Origin: CAVZXS01 sp963779325
GTDB taxonomy: Bacteria > Bacteroidota > Bacteroidia > Chitinophagales > Chitinophagaceae
DNA length: 64,000 nucleotides
Assembly (NCBI GenBank): GCA_963779325.1
Contig: CAVZXS010000019.1
Coordinates: forward strand, 124,001 to 188,000
Reading direction: 5' to 3'
How positions within the stretch are numbered: the stretch's first letter is position 1; every line of letters begins with the position of its first letter. The translations under genes were made by a program, and so were the position numbers. This document shows positions 18,340 to 27,672 of this stretch, one piece after another. Below the pieces are notes generated by a model. It was not told the origin of the DNA. It made no database searches and saw only the letters and a list, made by a program, of their open reading frames with translations.

Positions 18340-20622
18340 TTACTGTTTAATAAGCTTTACTGTTTTTTTATTCATTCCTTCATTCCATTCCACATTCACA
18401 TAATACATTCCTGCAGGGATATTTTCCATATCAATAAAAATTTGTGTAGTACCGGGAAATAAAAGTGATTTCTGTTTCTTTATCAATGCCCCGCTACTAT
18501 TGAATAAACAAATAACCGCTTTTGATCGATGAACGGTATTTACTGAAAGGAAAAATTTATCTGTAACCGGGTTAGGCCATGCTGCAAACAAATCTTTTGT
18601 TGCGCAGGAAGAAGACCTCAGTACACTGCTGTAATGCATTCTTCCATCCAAATCATATTGCGCCAGGCGGTATAATCCGTTTTGCAGCGGAGCATTATCG
18701 GTAAAAAAATAATTTTTAGTAATGCTGGTATTACCTGCAGCAGGCAGAGTACCAGTTATTACCCATTGTACTCCATCGCTGCTTCTTTCAATATTAAAAT
18801 GACTGCTATTTTGCTCGCTGAAAGTAGCCCAGCTCAGTTTTACAAAATTACTTTGACATTGAAAATTGAAAAATGTCAGCGTAACCGGCAATGTTCCTGT
18901 GCAAGCTCCGCCGGCAATAATTTGTGCCGGTGTAGGATTCACCAGGTTTTGAAAGATGAATTGACCCAACAGGGGTCCTCCGTTGGTATAAAGGGTATGG
19001 AGGCCACAAAAAGAGGATAGCAACAAATTGGAGGTAACACTTACCCCACCTTTCACAATACGCAGATTTTTTAATCCATCAAGGTTGGTTAACTCCGGAT
19101 TACTAGAAATATATACATCTCTGCCAACAGAATCCATTCGGATAAGCCGGTTAATATTTGTAATAAGGGGATTGGCCTGAATAGCTAAATCTAACCCGAC
19201 TTTTGTGATATTTTGTAATCCATCTATGCTTGTTAAAGATGGATTGGTTGATATAGTTAAAACTCTGCCAACCGCAGTGAGGCCGGACAATCCGCTAATG
19301 CTGCTTAGTCTTTTTCCTGAAATGATTAAATCACCGGCCACCAAACCACTGACGCCTGAAAGAGGATTTAAATCTGTCAATAAATCGCAGGCTACAATCC
19401 TGATGCTGCCCGCTTTGTTAAGGCTTGAAAGGAAATTTATGTTGGGCAATAACGTGTCAAGAGTTAAGATGATGCTACCCACCGAATCCAGTAAAGGCAT
19501 AGCATTGACGGTGGCAAGCGTATAGGCATTGATAAAAGACATCCTGGCAGCAACATATTTAAGACCTGCAAAAGCATTAAGGGCAGTAAGGCTGTGGTTA
19601 TTATCCAAAATAAAATCTCCATATATACTATCAACAACTGGAAAACCGCTGATTGTTTGCAACGAAAGGTTACGAGTCAGCGTTAGCCCATTTGTAATTT
19701 TAAGGTTTGAAAAACCGGAAATGGAAGTAAGCGCAGCATTCAGTTCAATATATATACCTCCGCTTCGCAAAAGATTATTAAAGCCGCTGATTGACGTAAG
19801 AGCAATATTGCTTATGAGAAAAGAAGTTCCTCCCAACGTATCAATGTTTGAAATGCCATTGATATTTTGCAGCAGCGGGTTTTGTTCAATGTCAAAACCA
19901 TTGAGAATTGTTTGCAGAGAGTTTGCACCATCAAGGTTTACCAGGGAAATATTATTTTGAATATTTAAAGTACCTACCCTTCTTAAATTAGCCAATCCAC
20001 TTATACTACCAAGAGATGGGTTATTTCGAATTATCATCGAAAGGGTTACGGTGGTAAGATTTGCAAACCCACTAAGGCCGGTGAGGCTGATATTATCTCC
20101 AATAATCAGAGACCCTGTAATTACAGAAAGATTAGAAAACCCACCAAGGTTAGTAAGCCGGGTATTTTGCTGAATAACTAAGCCGCCAACTGCCGGTAAA
20201 TTGCCGAATGCCGAAACGGTTGTAAGAAATTCATTGTTTTGAATATCTATTTGTCCCGCTACAGATACAAGGGAACCCATGCCATTGATAGTTGTTAAAC
20301 CCGGGTTGCTTGAAATGGACATTCCGGAACCTATACTTTGCAGGTTTAAAAAAGCAGTATTGGGCAGAACATTATTAAAGCGAATGGCAACAAACCCGGT
20401 TACAGAGGTTAACCCAGCAAGTCCTGCAAGGTTTCTAATATCATGTACACCATCCAAATCATCCCTAACTTCCAGCTTGCCATTTACAGATGTATAAGGA
20501 GCAGTGCTGAAATTATCTATATCCGCCTGGTTGGAAAATATAAGGTCGCCGTTATATACTTGTGCGGTAGAAAAAAACACGACAGATTGTACTAAGATTA
20601 CAAGGGGTAATATTTTTTTCAT
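18340..20622 (-). CDS. Leucine-rich/L-domain-like secreted protein with T9SS sorting domain
   Basis: Starting at ATG 20622 rather than the open-frame start at 20658, the product begins with a signal peptide (MKKILPLVILVQSVVFFSTAQ). Residues about 35-570 contain many repeats of roughly 23 residues of the form N-P-S-L-T-S-I-x-G-L-x-N-L-x-x-V-G-G-x-L-x-I, like receptor L domains or leucine-rich repeats, which form solenoids for binding. Residues about 595-690 look like an FN3-like strand region. The C-terminus (AWPNPVTDKFFLSVN to VKLIKQ) is a type A T9SS sorting domain, so the protein is exported through the type IX system and attached to or released from the surface. It heads the minus-strand run of exported-protein genes. 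Confidence 0.9.
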   Translation of the reverse strand: MKKILPLVILVQSVVFFSTAQVYNGDLIFSNQADIDNFSTAPYTSVNGKLEVRDDLDGVHDIRNLAGLAGLTSVTGFVAIRFNNVLPNTAFLNLQSIGSGMSISSNPGLTTINGMGSLVSVAGQIDIQNNEFLTTVSAFGNLPAVGGLVIQQNTRLTNLGGFSNLSVITGSLIIGDNISLTGLSGFANLTTVTLSMIIRNNPSLGSISGLANLRRVGTLNIQNNISLVNLDGANSLQTILNGFDIEQNPLLQNINGISNIDTLGGTSFLISNIALTSISGFNNLLRSGGIYIELNAALTSISGFSNLKITNGLTLTRNLSLQTISGFPVVDSIYGDFILDNNHSLTALNAFAGLKYVAARMSFINAYTLATVNAMPLLDSVGSIILTLDTLLPNINFLSSLNKAGSIRIVACDLLTDLNPLSGVSGLVAGDLIISGKRLSSISGLSGLTAVGRVLTISTNPSLTSIDGLQNITKVGLDLAIQANPLITNINRLIRMDSVGRDVYISSNPELTNLDGLKNLRIVKGGVSVTSNLLLSSFCGLHTLYTNGGPLLGQFIFQNLVNPTPAQIIAGGACTGTLPVTLTFFNFQCQSNFVKLSWATFSEQNSSHFNIERSSDGVQWVITGTLPAAGNTSITKNYFFTDNAPLQNGLYRLAQYDLDGRMHYSSVLRSSSCATKDLFAAWPNPVTDKFFLSVNTVHRSKAVICLFNSSGALIKKQKSLLFPGTTQIFIDMENIPAGMYYVNVEWNEGMNKKTVKLIKQ

Positions 20623-21138
20623 AATAAATTGTTTTAGGAACAAATACTGATAACACAATTAATTGAATACGTCTACATTTAAAACTGTCTTCTTATTACT
20701 TCTGTCCCGGCTTTTTTAAAGAATAGTGCCGACAATGCGAATAGGCGCACATTCCCCTACCGGTATTTTAACGGCGTAACAAGCGGGGCGGCAGTTTCCG
20801 GTTATACTGTTCTTTAATCAATGATTCATTAAAAACAATACTTTAAGGTAGTGCAACACTAAAAAGAAAGTAAATGGAAATTAACGTTCTGCGGTTATTG
20901 TTTTCCAAACGGTAGTATTTCCCGTATAGGGTAAACACAGGCAATGCGGGATATGCAGAGCAAAGCTGCTTTATTGTTATTTTTCGCCGCCACGGAAAAT
21001 TCTAATGGAAATTATTGCTGAAAGATTTAAGTCGAACAGGTTGCCCTGCTATCGTGCAAGAACTTTAGCCACCAATTACCTGAAGGGATTAGAAATGTAA
21101 CTAAACTGTTACAATGTTGATTATTCACTACTTACCTC
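20623..21138. other. Intergenic, no gene seen
   Basis: About 515 nt between the divergent-side start of the L-domain gene and the end of the GlxA-type regulator. No plausible coding frame, tRNA or strong terminator was found. It presumably holds the promoter of the exported-protein run, but no clear consensus match was seen. Confidence 0.5.
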
Positions 21139-22116
21139 TCACGCCGCCATCACTTGCTTATTATACTTATTCCTGTACCCAATTGGTGTAAGGCCCGTAA
21201 TCTTTTTAAATAAATCACGAAAGGCTTTTGTATCGGTATAACCCACTTCATACATTACTTCTGTAATATTTTTGCGGCTGTTTTCAAATTGACGTTTGGC
21301 GGCTTCTATTTTTATGCGTTGAACATACTCCAACACTGCATTATTGGTAGCTTGTTTAAATCTTCTTTCAAAAGTGCGGCGCCCTATTACAGTCATATTA
21401 GCTAACTCATCAATAGAAATTTTTTCGTGAATATTTTTTTCAATGTATGCCTGTGCTTTCAGTATTGCTGTATCGCTATGATTTTTTTGTCCGGTAAACA
21501 TAGCAAAAGCAGCCTGGCTGCTGCGGTCAATATCAATAGCAAAATATTTTGAAGCTAATATAGCAGTGTCCCTATCTGTATACTTTTCTAACAAATATAA
21601 AAGCAGGCTCCATAAAGAATGGGCACCGCCGCTGCTGTATATTCTGCCCTCTTCGGTAACAACAGCGCCATCCACCACTTCTACATCAGGATAAGTTTCT
21701 CTAAACTCATTACAATAAGCCCAATGGGTAGAACATTTTTTACCGTTTACCAAACCGGTTGCAGCCAACAAAAATGCTCCTATACAAAGGCTTGCTACTT
21801 CAGTTCCTTTTTTATGCATTTGCAGTATCCACGGTATGGCCTTTGTATTGCTGCCTACCGCCTGTTTCATGTTACCATATAGTGCAGGTATAAATATAAG
21901 GTCAGTCTCTTTTACTTCATCTAATAATCTGTCCGTTTTAACAGTATACTCCCCGTCATTTGCCTTTACATTTTTCTGCAGGCCTACATACTCCACTTCA
22001 AATTTTGGTTTTTTGCCGGAGGCAATTAAAAAATCATTGGCGGTTTTAAAAAGCCGGTAAGCCGGGGAAATGGCTTCTATTACGGCGCTTTGCGGAACAT
22101 AAACGGAGATACGCAT
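21139..22116 (-). CDS. GlxA-family transcriptional regulator (DJ-1/PfpI + AraC HTH)
   Basis: A 325-residue regulator. Residues about 3-190 are a DJ-1/PfpI amidase-like domain: LIFIPAL, then EVASLCIGAFLLAATGLVNG at the nucleophile-elbow position and STHWAYCNEF. Residues about 225-320 hold two helix-turn-helix units of AraC type (ISIDELANMTVIGRRTFERR and ITEVMYEVGYTDTKAFRDLF). In this family the first domain senses an unknown ligand and the second binds DNA. The gene is divergent from the AHSA1/VOC run starting at 22278, with 161 nt between, so it is the likely regulator of that run. Confidence 0.9.
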   Translation of the reverse strand: MRISVYVPQSAVIEAISPAYRLFKTANDFLIASGKKPKFEVEYVGLQKNVKANDGEYTVKTDRLLDEVKETDLIFIPALYGNMKQAVGSNTKAIPWILQMHKKGTEVASLCIGAFLLAATGLVNGKKCSTHWAYCNEFRETYPDVEVVDGAVVTEEGRIYSSGGAHSLWSLLLYLLEKYTDRDTAILASKYFAIDIDRSSQAAFAMFTGQKNHSDTAILKAQAYIEKNIHEKISIDELANMTVIGRRTFERRFKQATNNAVLEYVQRIKIEAAKRQFENSRKNITEVMYEVGYTDTKAFRDLFKKITGLTPIGYRNKYNKQVMAA

Positions 22117-22277
22117 TGTAAAAAATATTAGATTTTAAAGATAAACACTTTTGTCATAATCACCCCCTGAAAGAGTCGTTATTGCACACCTTACAGTAAG
22201 AAAATGATATGCATCTTTGTGCCTGCCTGCCGGTAGGCAAGTTGTCAAATAAATATTTAACTATAAAAATTTAAACT

Positions 22278-22727
22278 ATGTCAACCAATAAAGTACAACT
22301 GCACAGAATATTAGCGGCGCCGCCGGAAAAAGTGTTTAAGGCTTTTACTGATCCCGACGCCATGGCATCTTGGCTGCCGCCTCATGGTTTTATTGCCAAA
22401 GTTCACAGCATGGATCTGAAGGTTGGCGGCACTTATAAAATGTCCTTTATCAATTTTACTACAGGCAATGGTCATTCATTTGGTGGCGAATATTTGGAAA
22501 TCACACCCAATGAATTGATTATATATACCGACAGGTTTGATGACCCGAACCTCCCTGGAGAAATGATTACCACCATTAAACTCAAAGCAGTATCCTGCGG
22601 CACAGAACTTATAGCTACACAGGAAGGAATACCTGCTGCTATACCTGTTGAGATGTGTTATTTGGGATGGCAGGAGTCGTTAGATAAAATGAAAAGGTTG
22701 GTAGAGCCTAATATTCCCGATGCCTGA
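22278..22727 (+). CDS. SRPBCC/AHSA1 domain protein
   Basis: A 149-residue START-like protein with the AHSA1 signature RILAAPPEKVFKAFTDPDAM, followed by W-LPPHGF, GGTYKMSF and FGGEYLEI. C-terminal helix GWQESLDKMKRLV. These proteins bind hydrophobic ligands or act as co-chaperone-like domains; the partner here is unknown. It is the first gene of an eight-gene plus-strand run and faces the GlxA-type regulator. Confidence 0.9.
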   Translation: MSTNKVQLHRILAAPPEKVFKAFTDPDAMASWLPPHGFIAKVHSMDLKVGGTYKMSFINFTTGNGHSFGGEYLEITPNELIIYTDRFDDPNLPGEMITTIKLKAVSCGTELIATQEGIPAAIPVEMCYLGWQESLDKMKRLVEPNIPDA

Positions 22728-22795
22728 GCAAACCGGTTAATCACTACTTCAATTTAATAACTGCAATACAATTTTAAACAATAAACCATAAAACA

Positions 22796-23200
22796 ATGGC
22801 AAAGAAAATTTTCATCAACCTGCCGGTAACGGATTTAAAAAAGTCAATGGACTTTTACACAGCAATTGGATTTACAAACAATCCGCAGTTCACTGATGAA
22901 ACAGCAGCCTGTATGGTGTTGTCAGAGGAAATTTATGTAATGCTGCTTACACATCAAAAATTGGCTACGTTTACAAACAAAGAAATAATTAATGCCAAAA
23001 AATATGCAGGTGCAATTAATTCAATTTCTGTTGATAGCTTAGATGAAGCAAATACTATGGCTGATAATGCCATAAAGAATGGCGGCATAGAACCAACACC
23101 TCCGCAGGATTACGGGTTTATGCAACAGCGAAGTTTTGAAGACCTTGATGGTCATCATTGGGAAGTAATTTATATGGATATGAGCAAGCTTCCTCAATAG
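22796..23200 (+). CDS. VOC-family (glyoxalase-like) protein
   Basis: A 134-residue vicinal-oxygen-chelate protein. It starts KKIFINLPVTDLKKSMDFYT, the usual first strand and helix, and ends with DLDGHHWEVIYMD, which holds the metal-ligand Glu position of the second motif. The two babab modules bind a divalent metal; substrates range from glyoxal adducts to antibiotics. Spacing to the neighbours is 68 and 18 nt, in the same direction, fitting one transcript. Confidence 0.88.
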   Translation: MAKKIFINLPVTDLKKSMDFYTAIGFTNNPQFTDETAACMVLSEEIYVMLLTHQKLATFTNKEIINAKKYAGAINSISVDSLDEANTMADNAIKNGGIEPTPPQDYGFMQQRSFEDLDGHHWEVIYMDMSKLPQ

Positions 23201-23218
23201 TAAAATAAATAGTAATAA

Positions 23219-23671
23219 ATGAATTTGATAAATCCCTACCTAACATTCAGCGGCAACTGCAGGGCAGCGATGGGATTTTATAAAAAATGCCTTGGGGGAA
23301 AATTAGTTTTTCAAACAGTTGGTAAATCACCGTTATCAGAAAAGATGCCGCAAAAAATGAAAGATTATATTTTGCATGCAGCTCTTTCAAATGGTAATTT
23401 ATTACTGATGGGTTCTGATATGGTTTCAGAAACAGGGTTGATTACAGGGAATGCTATTTCACTTACATTAAACTGCAGCAGCGAAAAGGAAATAAGGAGT
23501 TTTTATAAAAAACTCTCGGCAGGCGGAGCGGCTACACATCCTTTGGAAAATACATTTTGGGGTGCATTATTTGGCGGGCTTACAGACAGGTATGGAAATC
23601 ATTGGCTGCTTAATTATAATCAAAATTCTAAAAAAGTAAAATCAGCAAAACTGAAAAAAATTATCTTTTAA
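23219..23671 (+). CDS. VOC-family PhnB-like protein
   Basis: A 150-residue protein of the PhnB-like branch of the VOC superfamily: INPYLTFSGNCRAAMGFYKK at the start, NLLLMGSDM in the middle and FWGALFGGLTDRYGNHWLLN at the end, the last being the typical PhnB C-terminal block. No reaction is established for most members. It starts 18 nt after the previous VOC gene. The C-terminal tail is lysine-rich and ends in IIF. Confidence 0.88.
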   Translation: MNLINPYLTFSGNCRAAMGFYKKCLGGKLVFQTVGKSPLSEKMPQKMKDYILHAALSNGNLLLMGSDMVSETGLITGNAISLTLNCSSEKEIRSFYKKLSAGGAATHPLENTFWGALFGGLTDRYGNHWLLNYNQNSKKVKSAKLKKIIF

Positions 23672-23740
23672 TTGTACCTTATACCGGCTATTGTAAAATA
23701 AAAACAGAGACACCGTTATTAAATTTTAAAATGTGCGTAT

Positions 23741-23959
23741 ATGTCTTTTCAAGCTTACTTAGATAATATTAAAGTAAAAACAGGTCTTGGTCCCGAAGAC
23801 TTTAAAAAATTAGCTGATAAAAAGGGCTTTGCGGAAAAAGGGAAATTAAAATCCACTGTAAAAGCGGCAGAAATTCTTGCTTGGCTCAAAAAAGATTATG
23901 AACTTGGGCATGGTCATGCAATGGCCATCTATGCATTACTTAAAGGCATTAAAAAATAA
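23741..23959 (+). CDS. DUF4287 domain protein
   Basis: A complete 72-residue protein matching the DUF4287 pattern: MSFQAYLDNIKVKTGLGPED, then FKKLA-KKG and LGHGHAMAIYALLKG. It is a small helical domain of unknown function often found beside AHSA1 and DUF1801 genes, as here. Ends 30 nt before the next gene. Confidence 0.85.
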   Translation: MSFQAYLDNIKVKTGLGPEDFKKLADKKGFAEKGKLKSTVKAAEILAWLKKDYELGHGHAMAIYALLKGIKK

Positions 23960-23989
23960 TAATTTTTTCATCTTTTAAAAATTTAAAAA

Positions 23990-24868
23990 ATGGAAACAAC
24001 TGCAACACGCATAACAGTAGAAGCAATCGTAAATGCTCCTGTAGAAAAAGTATGGAATCACTGGACAATTCCCGCACATATTCTTAAGTGGAATGCCGCT
24101 TCTGATGATTGGCAAACAACCTACTCCGAAAATGATGTACGACCGGGAGGAAAGTTTGTAACACGTATGGAAGCCCGTGACGGCAGTATGGGTTTTGATT
24201 TTGGTGGCGAATACAGTAATGTAGAACCGCTGAAAAAAATAGAATGTGTGTTGGGGGATGGCCGCTATATGGAAGTAAATTTTACCGCTAACGGAAGTGA
24301 AACTAAGGTAACAGAAATATTTGAAGCTGAGAATGAAAACCCGGTAGAACTGCAAAGAGGTGGATGGCAGGCCATACTGAATAATTTTAAAAAACATGTA
24401 GAAGGTTATACTAATTTGGAATTACTTCGCTTTGAAGCAACCATTAACGCACCCGTGGAAAAAGTATACACTACCATGCTTGCTGAAAAAACTTACCGGG
24501 AATGGACGGCTGAATTTAATCCCACCTCCAACTACAGAGGCTCATGGGAAAAAAGTGCTAAAATTCTTTTTATCGGTATTGATAAAGATGGAGCAGAAGG
24601 AGGTATGGTGAGCAGGATAAAAGAAAATATTCCTGATAAATTTATAAGTATAGAACATCTCGGTCTGTTACAGGGCGATAAAGAAATTACTGCAGGAAAA
24701 GAAGTAGAAGGCTGGGCCGGCTCATTGGAGAATTATACATTTATAGCAGCAAATGGCGGTACCCAATTAGTAATAGAAATGGATGCAAATAATGATTACA
24801 AATCTTACTTTGAAGAAACCTGGCCAAGAGCATTGAATAAACTAAAAACTATTTGCGAGAGTAATTAA
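23990..24868 (+). CDS. Tandem SRPBCC/AHSA1 protein (two domains)
   Basis: A 292-residue chain holding two START-like domains. The first (about 1-140) carries VEAIVNAPVEKVWNHWTIPA and WNAAS-DW; the second (about 145-290) carries FEATINAPVEKVYTTMLAEK and REWTAEFNP. The single-domain relatives lie nearby, so this is a fused duplication. The first half ends with a C-terminal helix WQAILNNFKKHVEGY, matching the usual domain end. Function unknown. It is the fifth gene in the run. Confidence 0.9.
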   Translation: METTATRITVEAIVNAPVEKVWNHWTIPAHILKWNAASDDWQTTYSENDVRPGGKFVTRMEARDGSMGFDFGGEYSNVEPLKKIECVLGDGRYMEVNFTANGSETKVTEIFEAENENPVELQRGGWQAILNNFKKHVEGYTNLELLRFEATINAPVEKVYTTMLAEKTYREWTAEFNPTSNYRGSWEKSAKILFIGIDKDGAEGGMVSRIKENIPDKFISIEHLGLLQGDKEITAGKEVEGWAGSLENYTFIAANGGTQLVIEMDANNDYKSYFEETWPRALNKLKTICESN

Positions 24869-24919
24869 TTTTTTCAACCGCTGTAACGAAAATAAATTAT
24901 AACAACAAAACTCCTGAAC

Positions 24920-25759
24920 ATGAACAACAATATTCATCCCAGCTTATGGTTTGACGGCAATGCCAAAACCGCCGCCGATTTTTACTGTTCTATTTTTCCT
25001 GATTCAAAAATTACACTTGATACGCCAATGGTTGTAAACTTTGAACTAGTAGGACAAAAGTTTATGGGCCTTAATGGCGGCCCGATGTTTAAAATCAACC
25101 CGTCCATTTCTTTTTTTGTAAAATGCGAGTCAATTAATCAAACAAATGAAATATGGAGTAAGCTGATTGAAGAAGGAAAAGCATTAATGCCTGTTGATAA
25201 ATATCCCTGGAGCGAAAGATATGGTTGGGTGCAGGATAAATTTGGATTAACCTGGCAGGTAATGATGAATACCACACCCGATGCAAAATTCAGCATCACG
25301 CCTTCTATGTTATTTACGGGCAATCAATTTGGCAAAGCGGAAGCCGCTATAAAGTTTTACAGTTCTGTTTTTGATAATTCAGCAACCGATACTTTATCGT
25401 ATTATCCTGATGGTGATCAAAATGCAGGCAAAATCATGTATTCTGAATTTCATTTAAGCCAATACCCTTTAATTATAATGGATGGGCCCGGTACACATGA
25501 TTTTATTTTCAACGAAGCCATTTCATTTGTAGTAGATTGTGAAACGCAAGAAGAAATTGATTATTACTGGAACAAACTAACGGCAGATGGCGGACAGGAA
25601 AGCCAATGCGGATGGTTGAAAGATCAATTTGGACTGAGTTGGCAAATTGTTCCCGCAGTGCTGGGAAAATTGATGAGCAATCCTGAAAGATCGCAAAGAG
25701 TAATACAGGCATTTATGAAAATGAAAAAGTTTGATATAGAAACTTTGATAAAAGCATAA
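24920..25759 (+). CDS. Tandem VOC protein (3-demethylubiquinone methyltransferase-like fold)
   Basis: A 279-residue chain with two PhnB-like VOC domains. The first has HPSLWFDGNAKTAADFYCSI and ends RYGWVQDKFGLTWQVMMN; the second has PSMLFTGNQFGKAEAAIKFY and ends CGWLKDQFGLSWQIVPAVL. The family name refers to a fold resemblance; it is not a true ubiquinone methyltransferase. It is the second two-domain fusion in this run. The next gene begins 6 nt downstream. Confidence 0.9.
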   Translation: MNNNIHPSLWFDGNAKTAADFYCSIFPDSKITLDTPMVVNFELVGQKFMGLNGGPMFKINPSISFFVKCESINQTNEIWSKLIEEGKALMPVDKYPWSERYGWVQDKFGLTWQVMMNTTPDAKFSITPSMLFTGNQFGKAEAAIKFYSSVFDNSATDTLSYYPDGDQNAGKIMYSEFHLSQYPLIIMDGPGTHDFIFNEAISFVVDCETQEEIDYYWNKLTADGGQESQCGWLKDQFGLSWQIVPAVLGKLMSNPERSQRVIQAFMKMKKFDIETLIKA

Positions 25760-25765
25760 AATAAA

Positions 25766-26143
25766 ATGAAATCGAAACAGGCCATAAATGTAGATGAATA
25801 CATTGCTTCATTTCCGAAAGAAGTGCAGCAATTATTAAAGCAAATGCGTACCACTATAAAAGCTGCAGCTCCCAAAGCAGAGGAACTAATCAGTTACGGT
25901 ATGCCCGGTTATAAGCATCATGGCATGTTAGTTTATTTTGCGGGTTATAAAAATCATATCGGGTTTTATGCCACACCTACGGGGCATGAAGCATTTGAAA
26001 AAGAACTCTCTAAATACAAACAAGGCAAAGGCTCGGTACAGTTTCCCGTAGAAGAGCCGTTACCGCTTGCATTGATTACCAAGATTGTAAAATTCAGGAT
26101 AAAAGAAAATGAAGAAAAAGCGGCGATGAAAAAGAAAAAGTAA
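25766..26143 (+). CDS. DUF1801 (YdhG-like) protein
   Basis: A 125-residue protein with the DUF1801 core: VDEYIASFPKEVQQLLKQMR, AEELISYGMPGYKHHGMLVY, then FAGYKNHIGFYATP and a C-terminal P-PLALITKIVKFRIKE. It shares the YdhG/frataxin-like fold and has been linked to iron handling in some relatives, but the role is not established. Its stop overlaps the next ATG by one base (TAATG), so translation is probably coupled. Confidence 0.9.
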   Translation: MKSKQAINVDEYIASFPKEVQQLLKQMRTTIKAAAPKAEELISYGMPGYKHHGMLVYFAGYKNHIGFYATPTGHEAFEKELSKYKQGKGSVQFPVEEPLPLALITKIVKFRIKENEEKAAMKKKK

Positions 26144-26907
26144 TGATACTGAAAGCAATCAAAACTGATTTAGAAGAAATTCAGCCGCTGCGAAATTTAT
26201 TTTTACAGGAAAATAATTTTCAGATCAGGTATAATGCCTGTCATGAACGTGGCTGGACAGGCAGTTATATTTTGACCTGCAACGAAGAAAAAATTGGTTA
26301 CGGCGCTGTAAAAGGAAATGAAAACATCAGCGACAGAGATACTATTTTTGAATTTTATATAATTCCGTCTCTCAGAAATATAGCCTCGCCGGCATTTGCA
26401 GAACTATTACATTCTTCCGGAGCTGCTTTTATTGAATGTCAAAGCAACGACCTGTTGCTGACTTCACTATTGTATGAATACGGTCAAAATATAAATTCAT
26501 CTGTAATTTTATTTAAGGATGATATAAAGACATACATCAACATAGATAATATCATTTTCAGGAAAAGAAAAGATAATGATCTCGTCTTTGAACATCAATC
26601 AGAACCTGTCGGCGATTATGTTGTAGAGCTGAATAAAGAAATTGCAGCGACCGGCGGTTTTCTTCTTCATTATAATTTCCCTTTTGCCGATTTATACATG
26701 GAAGTAAAAGAAGAGCATCGCCGAAAAGGATTGGGAAGTTTTCTTATACAAGAACTTAAGCGGGAATGTTATCTTGCCGGCAGGGTTCCCGCCGCCCGCT
26801 GTAATATTGACAATGCCGCTTCAAGAGCAACTTTACTGAAAGCAGGTTTAAAAATAGCAGGGTTTATGCTTTTGGCCGGAGTAAAGTCGGTGACAAAAAA
26901 TATTTAG
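26143..26907 (+). CDS. GNAT-family N-acetyltransferase
   Basis: A 254-residue protein. The C-terminal half is a GNAT domain: strand FADLYMEVKEEHRRKGLGSF supplies the acetyl-CoA loop (R-K-G-L-G-S) and is followed by LIQELKRECYLAG and NIDNAASRATLLKAG. The N-terminal half (GYGAVKGNENISDRDTIFEF) resembles a degenerate GNAT copy. Substrate unknown. Last gene of the AHSA1/VOC run; a strong hairpin follows at 27109. Confidence 0.88.
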   Translation: MILKAIKTDLEEIQPLRNLFLQENNFQIRYNACHERGWTGSYILTCNEEKIGYGAVKGNENISDRDTIFEFYIIPSLRNIASPAFAELLHSSGAAFIECQSNDLLLTSLLYEYGQNINSSVILFKDDIKTYINIDNIIFRKRKDNDLVFEHQSEPVGDYVVELNKEIAATGGFLLHYNFPFADLYMEVKEEHRRKGLGSFLIQELKRECYLAGRVPAARCNIDNAASRATLLKAGLKIAGFMLLAGVKSVTKNI

Positions 26908-27108
26908 CAAGCGAGATGTGTTATAAAGAAAAGCTTCCAACTAATGGTACGCTTCAAGTGTTCTGCTTCTCACTACTGAACATCCTCCACATATGAGCAT
27001 TTATGACTTTCCGGCCGGATAGTGTGCTATTTTTAATATCCTCTCTTTTTGTGGGACAGGGTTCACAAGGTCGACTATAGAGCCAATTATCTCTCCCGAT
27101 CTGGCTCA

Positions 27109-27146
27109 AATTATTGGCAGCAAAAGCTTGTTTGCTGCCAATAATT
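27109..27146. terminator. Perfect 16-bp hairpin between convergent genes
   Basis: Bases 109-124 pair exactly with 131-146 (arms beginning AATTATTGGCAGCAAA), with a 6-base loop. It lies between the plus-strand GNAT gene and the minus-strand gene ending at 27172, the place for a bidirectional terminator. The T-tract is weak on both sides, so another role is possible. Confidence 0.6.
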
Positions 27147-27171
27147 GTATTTAGTTCTTATGCCGTCTGGC

Positions 27172-27672
27172 CTATTGTCTCCACCAATCATCACCCTCTT
27201 TATCATCTTCTTCATCTCCGAAGCTATCAAACCCGTAATTATAAGGGTTACCATTTGCATCATCATAGTTTGCATCAAGATGATAGGGATAATATTTCAT
27301 CCAATCATCGCCATATCTTCTTTTAATATGTTGCACTTCAATTTCAAGTTCTCTTTTTCTTTCTTCCTCGGGGCTTAACTCCTCATCAATAAAGCCTGAA
27401 AAAAGCTCTGCATAAAAAGCGCATTGGCAATATTTGCCCAATGCACATTTTCCATGCTCCGTACCCGAACGGCAGTGTTCAAAAAACCCCGGATACCAAC
27501 GTTTCACTTTTACCTGCTGATTAAAATTATCACGAATGGCAGCATATTGAACTCGTTCAGGCACCTGTATTTGTAAAACATACGAGCAGTTATATGCATC
27601 CAGCATTTTTATAAGCGCCTTCAAAAGATGATTTATCTGCTCCTCATTCAGCATTTCATGCGGCGGCAACAT
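27172..27672 (-). CDS. C-terminal part of a frameshifted hypothetical protein
   Basis: Its 166 codons form the second part of a protein whose first part lies at 27648-27842 in another frame. The frame is open further upstream: residues K-T-A-P-T-R-N-L-E-E-W-T-G-I-N-K-E-M-L join it to the acidic run EEEEE if one A is added at 27720-27724. It carries a Cys cluster (HCRSGTEHGKCALGKYCQCA), an AEEL-SPEEERKRELE helix and an acidic tail ending DEEDDKEGDDWWRQ. Cys spacing could bind metal. No named family. Confidence 0.7.
   Translation of the reverse strand: MLPPHEMLNEEQINHLLKALIKMLDAYNCSYVLQIQVPERVQYAAIRDNFNQQVKVKRWYPGFFEHCRSGTEHGKCALGKYCQCAFYAELFSGFIDEELSPEEERKRELEIEVQHIKRRYGDDWMKYYPYHLDANYDDANGNPYNYGFDSFGDEEDDKEGDDWWRQ

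Noticed and set aside
19529..19960. 143-codon plus-strand frame in the L-domain gene
   Set aside because: Antisense to a repeat-rich gene; repeats keep the opposite frame open by chance.
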